A stretch of DNA of 57,894 bases from Yinghuangia seranimata (GCF_029953285.1 NZ_JASAOI010000085.1:1-57894), one strand, 5' to 3'. Shown: positions 49,685 to 57,770, counted from the first letter of the stretch. The notes: generated from the sequence alone by a model not told the origin. Program-made: numbers and translations.

Positions 49685-50826
49685 CGGTCCACTCCCAGCA
49701 GCACGGTCGCGGAATGGCTGAAGATGCCGCCGGTGCCGTGCGCCACCGCGACCTCGGCGCCCGGGACCTGCCGCGCGCCGCACGTGCCGCGCAGCTGACG
49801 CACGGCCTCGACCAGCAGCAGCACGCCGTACTGGCCTGGATGGCAGTACGACAGGCCGCCGCCGTTGGTGTTCACCGGCAGCCGCCCGCCGGGCCGGGTG
49901 TGTCCGTCGGCCACGACCCCCGCTGCCTGCCCGGGCGGGCACAACCCGAGCGCTTCGAGGGACAGCAGCGGGGTGATGGTGAAGGAGTCGTACACCATGG
50001 CTACGTCGACGTCGCCGGGGGCGAGCCCGGCACGGCGGTACGCGGCCCGCGCGGAGCGGTCCGCGCCGGTGTCGAGGATGTCGTCGCGGGTGGCCATCGC
50101 CGTGTGGCTGGTCGACTCGCCGTAGCCGAGCACCACGGCCGGCGGATGCCGCAGGTCGCGTGCGCGCTCCAGGGAGGTGACCACGACCGCGCCGCCGCCG
50201 TCGGTGACCAGGCAGCAGTCGGCGGTGGTCAACGGTGACGACACCATGGGCGCGGCGAGCACGTCGGCGACGGTCAGCGGCCCCGCGCCGTGCCGGAACG
50301 CCGCGGGGTTGAGCAGCGCCCATGCCCGCGCGGCCACGGCGACCTCGGCGAGCTGTTCGCGGGTCGCGCCGTACCGGTGCAGGTAGGCCTGCGCGGCCAT
50401 GGCGTAGTAGGAGATCGGGTACAGCGGCGCGTACGGTACCTCGAACTGGGCCTCGGGCAGGTGGTCTTCGCGCACCCCGCCGAGGCTGCGCGACCGTGCC
50501 GAGCGCTGGTTCGACGCGTACGAGACGACCACCACCTCGGCCTGCCCGGCGGTGATGGCCTGCGCGGCGCGCGCCACATACGCCTCGAACGCCGACCCGC
50601 CGACAAACGACGAGTCCACCCACGCGGGCCGCAGCCCCAGGTAGTCGGCGAGCGCGGTGGTAGAGAAGCGCCCCACGTTGTTCGTCGCCATCCCGTCGAC
50701 GTCCGCCAGCCGTAGCCCGGCGTCGTCCAAAGCCCGTTTCACAGCTTGGACTTGCAGGTCCAGGACGGACATTCCGGTGCTGCCCAGGTCGCACTCGGCA
50801 GCTCCCGCCAGCGCGATGCCGCTCAC
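49681..50826 (-). CDS. Thiolase-like protein lacking nucleophilic Cys (Ltp2-type aldolase candidate)
   Basis: A 381-aa thiolase-superfamily protein of the SCP-x/lipid-transfer branch. The catalytic cysteine position of the first half reads DSSFVGGSAFEAY (71-83), with no Cys. The C-terminal half keeps NTNGGGLSYCHPGQYG, and the last motif is AVAHGTGGIF with His rather than Cys-x-G. Non-thiolytic members such as Ltp2 perform retro-aldol cleavage of beta-hydroxyacyl-CoA together with a DUF35 partner, which is encoded next door. The GTG overlaps the MaoC stop. A biosynthetic condensation role is less likely. Confidence 0.8.
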   Translation of the reverse strand: MSGIALAGAAECDLGSTGMSVLDLQVQAVKRALDDAGLRLADVDGMATNNVGRFSTTALADYLGLRPAWVDSSFVGGSAFEAYVARAAQAITAGQAEVVVVSYASNQRSARSRSLGGVREDHLPEAQFEVPYAPLYPISYYAMAAQAYLHRYGATREQLAEVAVAARAWALLNPAAFRHGAGPLTVADVLAAPMVSSPLTTADCCLVTDGGGAVVVTSLERARDLRHPPAVVLGYGESTSHTAMATRDDILDTGADRSARAAYRRAGLAPGDVDVAMVYDSFTITPLLSLEALGLCPPGQAAGVVADGHTRPGGRLPVNTNGGGLSYCHPGQYGVLLLVEAVRQLRGTCGARQVPGAEVAVAHGTGGIFSHSATVLLGVDR

Positions 50827-51239
50827 CGGACGTGCACCTCGAGGTGGGCGGGCGCCACGGCCACCCGCGCGTCGGCGCCGACCACCCCGACCGACGCCGC
50901 CAGGGTGACCAGCGCGGTGCCGTCGGCGAGGCCCTCGCAGGCGGTGACCCGGGCGGTGCACCGCACGGTCTCCCCGGCGAACACCAGGTTCCTGAACCGG
51001 AATTGCAGGCGGCGCAGGAATGCGGACGGGCCGAGCGCATCCTGCGCCTGCTCGGCGAGCAGTGCGGCGAGCATCTGGCCGTCCACGACCGGTGCGGAAA
51101 GCCCGCGTTCGGCGAGGTACCCGGGGTCGTAGTGCAGGCGGTGCCAGTCCCACGTCGCACCCGCGTAGGCCACCATGTCCGTGAGCGTGACGGCACGCTG
51201 CAGCGGGGGCAGTTCGGTGCCGGCCTCGATCGCGGTCAT
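50823..51239 (-). CDS. MaoC-type hotdog dehydratase/hydratase, catalytic half
   Basis: A 138-aa hotdog-fold protein with the hydratase-2 motif DWHRLHYDPGYLAE (D31, H36). It is only half the length of a double-hotdog enzyme, and the gene upstream encodes a matching partner, with a 4-bp overlap. The pair resembles the heteromeric ChsH1/ChsH2 hydratase of cholesterol side-chain breakdown, or HadAB-like dehydratases. It would add water to an enoyl-CoA before the aldolase step. Confidence 0.85.
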   Translation of the reverse strand: MTAIEAGTELPPLQRAVTLTDMVAYAGATWDWHRLHYDPGYLAERGLSAPVVDGQMLAALLAEQAQDALGPSAFLRRLQFRFRNLVFAGETVRCTARVTACEGLADGTALVTLAASVGVVGADARVAVAPAHLEVHVR

Positions 51240-51742
51240 GCGTCCACCTCGCCGAGTGCGATGTGAATGATGGTCTCGGTGTTGACGAGGAGGAGAGTGC
51301 CGTGCTGATCGGTGAACGTCGCCTCGCTGGTCACGATGAGCATCTCCTGGCCGGCGCCGGAGGTGCGCTCGCTGATGTCCGCCAGGCGCCATGTCACCGT
51401 GACAACGTCGTCGGGGTACGCCGGCCGGTGGAACACGTAGTCGTTGCCGCCGCGCACCATCCGGCAGTTCGGCGGCTCGATGCCCCAGCTGTGTCCCGCG
51501 AACCCGTCGGCGTCCCGCTCGGTCCCTCCGAGGTACTGGTTGCTGTCGCACAGCAGCGTCGGCGGGGCGATGACATCGGCCCAGCCGACCGCCCGCGCCC
51601 TGTCGCGATCGGTGTAGAGCGGATTGGCGTCGCCGACCGCGGCGGCGTAGTAGCGGATCGATGCCCGCGACAACGGCTCGGCGGCGGTGTAGGCGCGGAT
51701 CTCCCCGACGCGCGCCCGCAAGTCGTCGGTGAGCAGCGGCAT
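51236..51742 (-). CDS. MaoC N-terminal (FAS1-like) dehydratase subunit
   Basis: A 168-aa hotdog protein of the MaoC_dehydratase N type: SRASIRYYAAAVGDANPLY, IAPPTLL, HRPAYPDDVVTVTWRL and TFTDQHGTLLLVNTET. These lack the catalytic Asp-His of true hydratases and pair with a catalytic half, here the next gene. The ATG overlaps the triple-Rid stop (TGATG), so translation is coupled. Confidence 0.85.
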   Translation of the reverse strand: MPLLTDDLRARVGEIRAYTAAEPLSRASIRYYAAAVGDANPLYTDRDRARAVGWADVIAPPTLLCDSNQYLGGTERDADGFAGHSWGIEPPNCRMVRGGNDYVFHRPAYPDDVVTVTWRLADISERTSGAGQEMLIVTSEATFTDQHGTLLLVNTETIIHIALGEVDA

Positions 51743-52890
51743 CAGGCCCCCTCGGGTATCGCAGCCACCGCGGCCACGTCGAGGAGCGCGCCGGAGTACG
51801 CCGTGCCGGTGCACACGATCCCCGTGGACACCGGGTAGGGCTCCTTCAGGAGCGCGCGCCGGACCTCGGCGACCTCGCGGTAGTCGGCGAGCGCGTCGGC
51901 GGCCACGAACTCGACGGTGGACAACAGGTGTTCCGGGCCCGCACCCACTGCCTGCATGGTGTGCAGCAGTCGCCCGTAGAGGGTCTCGGCCTGGCCACGC
52001 AGGTCCGGCACACCGGGCGGCGCCGCGAGGCCGCTGAGGAACAGGAGTCCACCCGCGCGGACGGCCGGACTGCGTCCCATCGTGGGGTCGGCCAGGCCCC
52101 GTGGGTCCACGAGGGTGGCGGGGTGCCGGGACGCAGTGGCCTCCAGGGAGACGAGGACGCCGGGACGCAGCTGGGCCTGCGTGTGCACCCGCGTTCCCGC
52201 CGGGAAGACCGGGCCCGGCAGGTCGCACCGCACCCGGTCCAGATCCGCGGCCGCGCGCTGGGCTTCGGGACTCAGGAACTCGACGGCCGAGACGAGCGAG
52301 CCGAGGTCCAGGCCGATTCCGTCGAGCAGGCGGGCGGCTTCCTCCAGGCAGTAGCGGTACTGGCCGGCCGGATCGCCGGGGGCCACGACGGCCCCGTCGG
52401 CGTCGACGGGAGTGAGCGAGGGGAGCAGGACGGTGCCGCCGTGTTCCACGCGCACCTCGGCCGGTCGGTCAGACGGCGGATCCGCGGTCGCGTGGACCTC
52501 GACCTCGATGAGCGCCTTGCGGCGCACCAGCCGGTCGACCACGACCGTGACGACCACAGGCCGGTGCGCGCCGAACAGTTCGCGGCGTACCGCCTCGGCT
52601 TCGGCGTAGTGCGGGAGGCCGGCCACGGTGACGTTCTCCACGACCCGGGTGACATGCGAGAAGTCCAGCCCCGCAGCGGCCAGCACCGCGGCCTGTTTGG
52701 CGTAGGCGACGCCGGCCTGTTCGGCCATCCCGCCGGCCACGTCGGGACGGCCGGTGGCCGGGTCGAGGGAAGAGCCGGAGTGTCCGGAGCACCAGACGTC
52801 CGCGCCGTGGCGCAGCGCGAGCGAGAAGGTGAATCCCCGCGGGTCGTACCAGGGGAAGACGTCGGGCTCGATGGGCGAAGTAATGGTCAC
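51742..52890 (-). CDS. Triple-Rid (RidA/YjgF) fusion protein
   Basis: A 382-aa protein made of three consecutive Rid-like domains: about 14-136, 144-254 and 273-378. Each has the family helix and final strand (GQYRYCLEEAARLLDGIG in domain 2, QAETLYGRLLHTMQAVG in domain 3). RidA is a homotrimer of about 130 aa, so one chain could form the whole trimer. The enamine/imine deaminase arginine appears only in domain 1 (R120 in VVDRL); the matching places are Q240 and T363, judged by eye. The GTG start has AAGGA. Its role is an imine or enamine hydrolysis, or acyl-intermediate tautomerisation, in the operon. Confidence 0.72.
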   Translation of the reverse strand: MTITSPIEPDVFPWYDPRGFTFSLALRHGADVWCSGHSGSSLDPATGRPDVAGGMAEQAGVAYAKQAAVLAAAGLDFSHVTRVVENVTVAGLPHYAEAEAVRRELFGAHRPVVVTVVVDRLVRRKALIEVEVHATADPPSDRPAEVRVEHGGTVLLPSLTPVDADGAVVAPGDPAGQYRYCLEEAARLLDGIGLDLGSLVSAVEFLSPEAQRAAADLDRVRCDLPGPVFPAGTRVHTQAQLRPGVLVSLEATASRHPATLVDPRGLADPTMGRSPAVRAGGLLFLSGLAAPPGVPDLRGQAETLYGRLLHTMQAVGAGPEHLLSTVEFVAADALADYREVAEVRRALLKEPYPVSTGIVCTGTAYSGALLDVAAVAAIPEGA

Positions 52891-52893
52891 GGC

Positions 52894-54270
52894 TCAGTCC
52901 TTGTCGACGCGGGCGGCGAGCTCCGCGATCCGGGTCAGATCGGCTTCGTCGTCCAGGTGGAGCAGGCGGTCGAGCAGTTCCTCGGCGGTGCCGCCGCCGC
53001 CCGTGTTGCCGAGGAACTTCGCGTGCAGGGCGGCTTGGGGGAGCGGGGTGTCCGGTCCGCCGTGGCTCCGTCCGACGCGGCCGGTCAGCACGCGGCCGTC
53101 CGTCAGCCGGACGGTGACCCGGGCCGCAGCGTCCGCGGCCACCTTCGGGCCGGGGACGGTGACGGTCCGGATCGTTTCGGCCAGGGCGGCGACATCGGGA
53201 CGGGCGAGGGACACGTCGGCGTAGGTGTCCAGCGTCAGGACCCCGTCCGTCAGGAGCGCGGCCAGGCTCCACGGGAGGGAGAACCTGGCGTCGTAGGCGT
53301 TTCGCGGCCGGGCCTTCGCCTCCGCGGGCTCGCACACGACGGCGGCCGAGTCCGGGTGGACCTCCACCGTGATGTGTGCGACGTCGGCCTCGGCCAGCCG
53401 CCCTGCGGCCGCCACGACCGACGCGCCGGCGTCGAGCGCGGCATGCATCAACTGGCAGGACGGATAGGGCTTGATGGTGATGCGGGTGGTCTCCCACGTG
53501 CTTCCGAGCCGGTCGGTGACCTGCTCCGGGCGAGCCTCACGCGCGGACAGCGCGGCGTAGACCCCGCGCGGGCCTTCCAGGACGGTGGTCGGCCCGCTCG
53601 CGCCCAAGGCGGCCAGGCGCGCGGCGATCACTCCGGACATCGACGCGGAGCCCGGGTGGAGCTGCTTGGTGGCGTCGCCGGTGGAGAGGAATTCCAGGAG
53701 CCCGCCGGCGCTCGAGCCGGCGATGCCGAGGGCCGCCGCGGTGGTGGGGGCGTCCAGCCGGAGCAGCTTGGCGGTGACCGCGGCGGCGGAGAACACCCCG
53801 GCCACCTGGGTGGCGTGCAGCCCGCGCGCGTGGAACCCGTACGGGCTCGCCGCGGCTATCCGGCACGCGGTCTCGTAGCCGACCACACAGGCCGTCAGCA
53901 CCTCGGTGCCGGTCGCGCCGACCTGCTGGCCGACCGCGAAGGCCGCGGGCAGGACGACGGCGGTCGGGTGGATCAGGCCGCCGGCGTGGGTGTCGTCGAA
54001 GTCGAGCCCGTGGACCAGGACGCCCGTGGCGAACGCGGCCACCGGTGCCGAGAGCCGCTCGGTGGTGCCGAGCACCGAGGACTCCGGGGGGCCGCCCAGG
54101 CCGACGGCGAGGGCGATCCCGTGGTCGACGGCGTCGAGCCGCCGCGCGGCCAAGGCGGTGCCCACGCCGTCGACGAGGTGGCGGACGGCGGCCGCGCGCA
54201 CCTCGTGCGGCACGGCCGCGTCCTGGAGCCCGGTGCCCCAGCCGGCGAGTTCTTCGGCAACGGTCGTCAC
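52894..54270 (-). CDS. MmgE/PrpD family protein
   Basis: A 458-aa MmgE/PrpD protein: HGLDFDDTHAGGLIHPTAVVLP (split at DFDDTH and HPT), GDATKQLHPGSASMSG, IKPYPSCQLMHAALDAG. It is clearly divergent from the copy at 38.1 kb, so this is not a recent duplication. The family acts on di- and tricarboxylic acids by dehydration, decarboxylation or epimerisation. The GTG overlaps the CoA-transferase stop by 4 bp, repeating the transferase-PrpD pairing of the 36 kb operon. Confidence 0.87.
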   Translation of the reverse strand: MTTVAEELAGWGTGLQDAAVPHEVRAAAVRHLVDGVGTALAARRLDAVDHGIALAVGLGGPPESSVLGTTERLSAPVAAFATGVLVHGLDFDDTHAGGLIHPTAVVLPAAFAVGQQVGATGTEVLTACVVGYETACRIAAASPYGFHARGLHATQVAGVFSAAAVTAKLLRLDAPTTAAALGIAGSSAGGLLEFLSTGDATKQLHPGSASMSGVIAARLAALGASGPTTVLEGPRGVYAALSAREARPEQVTDRLGSTWETTRITIKPYPSCQLMHAALDAGASVVAAAGRLAEADVAHITVEVHPDSAAVVCEPAEAKARPRNAYDARFSLPWSLAALLTDGVLTLDTYADVSLARPDVAALAETIRTVTVPGPKVAADAAARVTVRLTDGRVLTGRVGRSHGGPDTPLPQAALHAKFLGNTGGGGTAEELLDRLLHLDDEADLTRIAELAARVDKD

Positions 54271-55523
54271 TCGGCCGCCTCCCGGTAGCGGTCCGGGATG
54301 CCGGGGACGGTGTCGGTCGAGCCGAAGGCGCCGTTCCGGACGAGCTCGGCGACGCGGTCGTCGGTGAATCCGGCGACCTCGCAGAGCACGTACCCGAAGT
54401 CCTCGTTGCGCCGCGGCGCGCGCCGGTCGGGGCGGGGCAGGTCGCCGACCCGGACCGCGGTGGCGGGAAGCCGCAGGCGGCCGTAGCGGGGGTGGTCGGT
54501 CTCCACGACCATGTCACGCGCGTCGGTGTGCGGGTCGGCGAGGGCTTCGGCGACCGAGTTGACCGGGCCGCAGGGCACGCCGACGGCGTACAGGTCGGCG
54601 AGCCAGCGGGCCGCGGGGCGGGTGCGGAAGAGCGGCTCCAGCAGCGCGAGCAGCGCCTCGCGGTTGCGCTCCCGGTCGGCGAAGGTGGCGAACCGCGGGT
54701 CGGCGGCCCACTCCGGGTGTCCCACGACCTCGGTGAGCCGGTGCCAGAACTTCTCCTTGGGACAGCCCACCACGATCCATTTGTCGGCGGTCTCGAAGAG
54801 CTGGAACGGGACCAGGGAGGGGTGCGACGAGTGCCGGGTGCGCTGCGGCTCGTACCCGGCGTTGAGGTGCCAGGCGGCCGGGTAGTTCAGCAGCGCGAGC
54901 GCGGTGTCGAACAGCGAGACGTCGCAGTCCATGCCGATCCCGTCGCGGCGGGCCGCGTGCACGCCCGCCAGCAGCGATATCGCCGCGATGAACCCCGCCG
55001 AGTAGTCCACCATCGACAGCCCGGACTTGGTGGGCGGCCCGTCGGGCTCACCGGTGACGTCCATCCAGCCGAGCAGGCCCTGAAGGATGTAGTCGTAGCC
55101 CGGCTCCTTCACACGCGGGCCCGACATCCCGAAACCGGACAGCGAGCAGCACACGATGCGCGGGTTGAGGTGCTTCAGGTCGGCGTAGGTGATGCCGATC
55201 TTCGCCGGGACGTCGCCGCGCAGGTTCGAGTAGACGACGTCGGAGACCCGCACGAGCTCCTCGAAGACGGCACGCCCCGACGCGGAGGCCAGGTCGAGCG
55301 ACAGGCTGCGCTTGTTGCGGTTGAACACCTCGAAGAACAGCGAGTCCTCGCCGTCCGCATACGGCGGGACGTAGCGGCCGACGTCGCCGTCCGCGCCGGG
55401 GTCCTCGATCTTGATGACCTCGGCTCCGAGGTCGGCGAGGTGCAGCGAGCCCCACGGGCCCGCGCCGTACTGCTCGACGGCGATGATGCGGACGTCCTCC
55501 AGGGGACGCCGGGCGGTACCCAT
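54267..55523 (-). CDS. CaiB/BaiF (family III) CoA-transferase
   Basis: A 418-aa family III CoA-transferase: VRIIAVEQYGAGPWGSLHLADLG, VIKIEDPG, NRNKRSLSLDL, SLSGFGMSGP and the acceptor aspartate in CDVSLFDTALALL. It transfers CoA to a free acid. It is separated by one base from the MaoC gene and overlaps PrpD. With a MaoC hydratase and a CitE-like lyase in the same operon it matches the gene logic of itaconate/mesaconate-type catabolism, although the transferase family differs from the Pseudomonas enzyme. Confidence 0.9.
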   Translation of the reverse strand: MGTARRPLEDVRIIAVEQYGAGPWGSLHLADLGAEVIKIEDPGADGDVGRYVPPYADGEDSLFFEVFNRNKRSLSLDLASASGRAVFEELVRVSDVVYSNLRGDVPAKIGITYADLKHLNPRIVCCSLSGFGMSGPRVKEPGYDYILQGLLGWMDVTGEPDGPPTKSGLSMVDYSAGFIAAISLLAGVHAARRDGIGMDCDVSLFDTALALLNYPAAWHLNAGYEPQRTRHSSHPSLVPFQLFETADKWIVVGCPKEKFWHRLTEVVGHPEWAADPRFATFADRERNREALLALLEPLFRTRPAARWLADLYAVGVPCGPVNSVAEALADPHTDARDMVVETDHPRYGRLRLPATAVRVGDLPRPDRRAPRRNEDFGYVLCEVAGFTDDRVAELVRNGAFGSTDTVPGIPDRYREAAE

Positions 55524-55524
55524 C

Positions 55525-56049
55525 TCAGGCCTCCAGCGGGCCGGCGGTGCAGGTCGGGAAGTAGTCCTGCCCGAGGCCGGACGTGCGGGCGGGGACCATG
55601 ACCGACCGTGTCCAGGTGACCAGTTCGATGCCGTCCTGGTTGAGTCCACGGGTCTTCATGGTGAGGATGCCCATGCCGGGCCGCGAGCCGCTCTCCCGCT
55701 TGTCCGTGATGAGGCTCTCCGCGTAGACGGTGTCGCCGACGTACACCGGGTTGAGCAGCCTGATGTCGGTCCAGCCGAGGTTCGCCACGGCGTTCTGGCT
55801 GGTGTCGATGACCGACAGGCCGAGCACCAGGGCCACCGTCAGGCCGGAGTTGACGATGATCCGGCCCCCGGTGATCGGGTTGGTCGCGGCGAGGTGCGCG
55901 TTGAAGTGGTTCTGGTTGGTGTTGCAGGTCAACAGGGTGAACCAGGTCGAGTCAGCCTCGCTGATGGTGCGCCCGAACGGGTGCTGGTACGTGTCTCCGA
56001 CCTCGAAGTCTTCGAGGAAGCGGCCGAGTTGGGCCTTGTGGACGGTCAT
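55525..56049 (-). CDS. MaoC-family hydratase
   Basis: A 174-aa single-hotdog MaoC protein: FEVGDTYQHPFGRTISEADSTWFT (split at GRTISEAD), NTNQNHFNAHLA with the Asn/His catalytic region, and NPVYVGDTVYAES. It resembles Rv2499c-like and mesaconyl-CoA hydratase-like proteins, which hydrate branched C5 enoyl-CoAs. It is the promoter-proximal gene of the ten-kilobase right operon, with a recognisable promoter at 56100-56129. Confidence 0.87.
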   Translation of the reverse strand: MTVHKAQLGRFLEDFEVGDTYQHPFGRTISEADSTWFTLLTCNTNQNHFNAHLAATNPITGGRIIVNSGLTVALVLGLSVIDTSQNAVANLGWTDIRLLNPVYVGDTVYAESLITDKRESGSRPGMGILTMKTRGLNQDGIELVTWTRSVMVPARTSGLGQDYFPTCTAGPLEA

Positions 56050-56099
56050 ACCCGTGTCCCTCCCGAAGGCGGCGTGCGGAATGGCCGCCGATAGGCGCC

Positions 56100-56129
56100 A
56101 TACTAAATTCTGTTTCACATGGCGATCAA
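56100..56129 (-). promoter_or_regulatory. Promoter of the right catabolic operon
   Basis: Reading leftward: TTGATC (56124-56129), an 18-bp spacer and TAGTAT (56100-56105), about 50 bp before the MaoC start. The region is AT-rich compared with its surroundings. The repeated TGTTTCA/TGTTCCA in and just before the spacer may be activator or repressor half-sites. Confidence 0.55.
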
Positions 56130-56170
56130 GTGTTCCACTGGGAGAGACGCAATCCTTCGCGACGGATTGT

Positions 56171-56190
56171 CGTGATCCTTGCGGATCACG
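56171..56190 (-). terminator. Hairpin at the end of the STAS gene
   Basis: CGTGATCC (56171-56178) and GGATCACG (56183-56190) pair perfectly with a TTGC loop, overlapping the STAS stop codon. A second dyad, CAATCC/GGATTG (56150-56155, 56164-56169), follows. Together they probably end the STAS transcript before the operon promoter. Confidence 0.6.
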
Positions 56191-56524
56191 CCGCCGAGTC
56201 CGGTGCGGCCTCCACGGTCGCGAACCGGGGGAGTCCGGCGATGCGCAGGCGGACCAGGGCGCGTCTGCCGGCGTTGACGACGCGCAGCGAGCCGCCGCGG
56301 GCATCCGCGATGCGGAGGAGGTGGAAGAGCGCGGCGACGCCTTCCATGTCGATGTACTCGACACCGTCGAGGTCGACGACGAGGCCGGGTGACCCCGACT
56401 CCACACGGGAGACCGCCGCCGCGCGCAGGGCACGCGACGCGTCGCGGGTCAGTTCGGGGCCGGCCACGTGCAGCGGGGTGGTGTCGGGCTGGTGCGAGGC
56501 GCGCGGGTGAGGCAGGGCAGACAT
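56186..56524 (-). CDS. STAS-domain anti-anti-sigma-like protein with non-phosphorylatable site
   Basis: A 112-aa single STAS domain, like SpoIIAA/RsbV: LVVDLDGVEYIDMEGVAALF. The phosphorylated serine motif D-S-S-G is D59-M60-E61-G62, so Glu stands where kinases of the RsbW type phosphorylate. It may be permanently in one state or bind a different partner. The ATG at 56524 has GAAAGGACG upstream; the frame continues open to 56695 but without support. No kinase or sigma gene is adjacent. Confidence 0.82.
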   Translation of the reverse strand: MSALPHPRASHQPDTTPLHVAGPELTRDASRALRAAAVSRVESGSPGLVVDLDGVEYIDMEGVAALFHLLRIADARGGSLRVVNAGRRALVRLRIAGLPRFATVEAAPDSAA

Positions 56525-56741
56525 CACGGCGTCCTTTCTCCGTGCCGTCGGGGCAACACGAGCCGCGTTCCCCCGCTCCCGCGCTGGCCGTGGCCCCGGA
56601 CTTGTGGTGGCGCTCTTTCCCTTACTGTTCTTGGTCGGCAAGGGCGCCCGCATCGCGCCCACGATTGCACCGCGCGCACCGAACGGCGCACTCATAAATC
56701 AACCGTCTGATTGATGCAGGCGTCCTGCCCGGTCCGCTCGG

Positions 56742-57686
56742 TCAGCAGGCGCTTTCGGCGCACCATGCACGCCAGGAGATGCCCCGCGGGGCGAGTTCGC
56801 GCGCGTGGAACGCGGTCCACGTCGTGTCGTTGGGCGCGGCCGAGGGGGCATCGGGGGCCGCCGCGTACAGCGGGAACCGCTCGTTGACCGCGTCCCGCAG
56901 CCAGGGCTCCAGGTCGGTGAACGCGTCGAGGGTCCAACTCCTGGCGTGGTAGACGAGGTTGCCGTGCGCCTCGGCCTCGGCGATGGCCATGGCCGGGATG
57001 TAGGGGCAGGCACGCGTCCAGCAGTTGACGATCCGCATCGCTCCGTGCGGTATCGCGCCGCCGACGGTCGCACGCGCCTCGGCTTCGCGGCGGTCGACCA
57101 GGAAGTCGAAGAGCTCCCAGGCCGCGTAGGTGCGGTTCGCCAGCCCGAAGTCGTCGTCGATCCGGTAGCGCTCGGCCAGGCTGTACAGCGGAGGGGCGTC
57201 CACCGTCCACACCAGCGAGTCGTGCAGCCGCGCGGGCGTCACCGAGTCCCCGAGCGGAACCTGTGCGGGCCCGAACAGCCCGTACAGGACGCCGTCCCGG
57301 ACGCGGTATCGCGAGTCCACGTGGTCGTTGGCGATCGGCGGCAGCGGGCGCGTGCGGCCGTCGAGCGGGTTCGTCCACGAGGTCAGCGGCGTGCCCGTCT
57401 TGGGGTCCGTGTAGAAGACGATCTCGCGGGACAGCAGGTGCAGGTCGCCGGTCCCCGGATCGGCGGCCAGGCGCCGGATGTTGAAGCCCTCGACGCCGAA
57501 CAGCGTCGCGCCGTGCGGGAAGGCGTCGCCGTAGGCGTTGCCGCGCACGTGGTTCAGCACCTTGCCGCTGATCCGGTAGAGCATGTCCCGCCCGTCCGGC
57601 CGACCGAGCAACTGCACGAACAGCCGTGCGTCCGGGTCCGGGAGTGAGGCGAACAACGCGCCGGGGGAGGTGAGGATTTGCGTCAT
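56742..57686 (-). CDS. DUF1838-like protein
   Basis: A 314-aa protein resembling the DUF1838 family: LQLLGRPDGRDMLYRISGKVLNHV-like opening (split here at GRPDGR), LFGVEGFNIRRL, FYTDPKTGTPLTSWTNPLDG and HARSWTLDAFTDLEPWLRD. There is no signal peptide and no known catalytic motif. The function of the family is not established. The ATG has AGGAAC upstream and a perfect 10-3-10 palindrome begins 15 bp before it, so expression is tightly controlled. The palindrome is related to the heme oxygenase operator. Confidence 0.72.
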   Translation of the reverse strand: MTQILTSPGALFASLPDPDARLFVQLLGRPDGRDMLYRISGKVLNHVRGNAYGDAFPHGATLFGVEGFNIRRLAADPGTGDLHLLSREIVFYTDPKTGTPLTSWTNPLDGRTRPLPPIANDHVDSRYRVRDGVLYGLFGPAQVPLGDSVTPARLHDSLVWTVDAPPLYSLAERYRIDDDFGLANRTYAAWELFDFLVDRREAEARATVGGAIPHGAMRIVNCWTRACPYIPAMAIAEAEAHGNLVYHARSWTLDAFTDLEPWLRDAVNERFPLYAAAPDAPSAAPNDTTWTAFHARELAPRGISWRAWCAESAC

Positions 57687-57700
57687 ACGATGTTCCTACA

Positions 57701-57723
57701 CTTGCCGACACCATGTCGGCAAG
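57701..57723. promoter_or_regulatory. 10-3-10 palindromic operator before the DUF1838-like gene
   Basis: CTTGCCGACA (57701-57710), CCA, TGTCGGCAAG (57714-57723): perfect ten-base arms overlapping the expected transcription start. Eight of ten positions per half-site equal those at 46048-46070. The size and spacing are typical of TetR-family operators. Confidence 0.65.
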
Positions 57724-57731
57724 AGCGTGGT

Positions 57732-57761
57732 GGGGCCTGAACGCCGCGGCGTCCGGGCCCC
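57732..57761. terminator. Possible hairpin before the IS edge
   Basis: GGGGCC (57732-57737) pairs with GGCCCC (57756-57761) and ACGCC (57741-57745) with GGCGT (57748-57752), with a small internal loop. It may be the terminator of a gene now separated by the IS insertion. Confidence 0.4.
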
Positions 57762-57770
57762 GTTCCGCTA

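Noticed and set aside
49681-50826. Ordinary biosynthetic or degradative thiolase.
   Set aside because: The nucleophilic Cys position lacks Cys and the final Cys motif is His, so thiolytic chemistry is unlikely.
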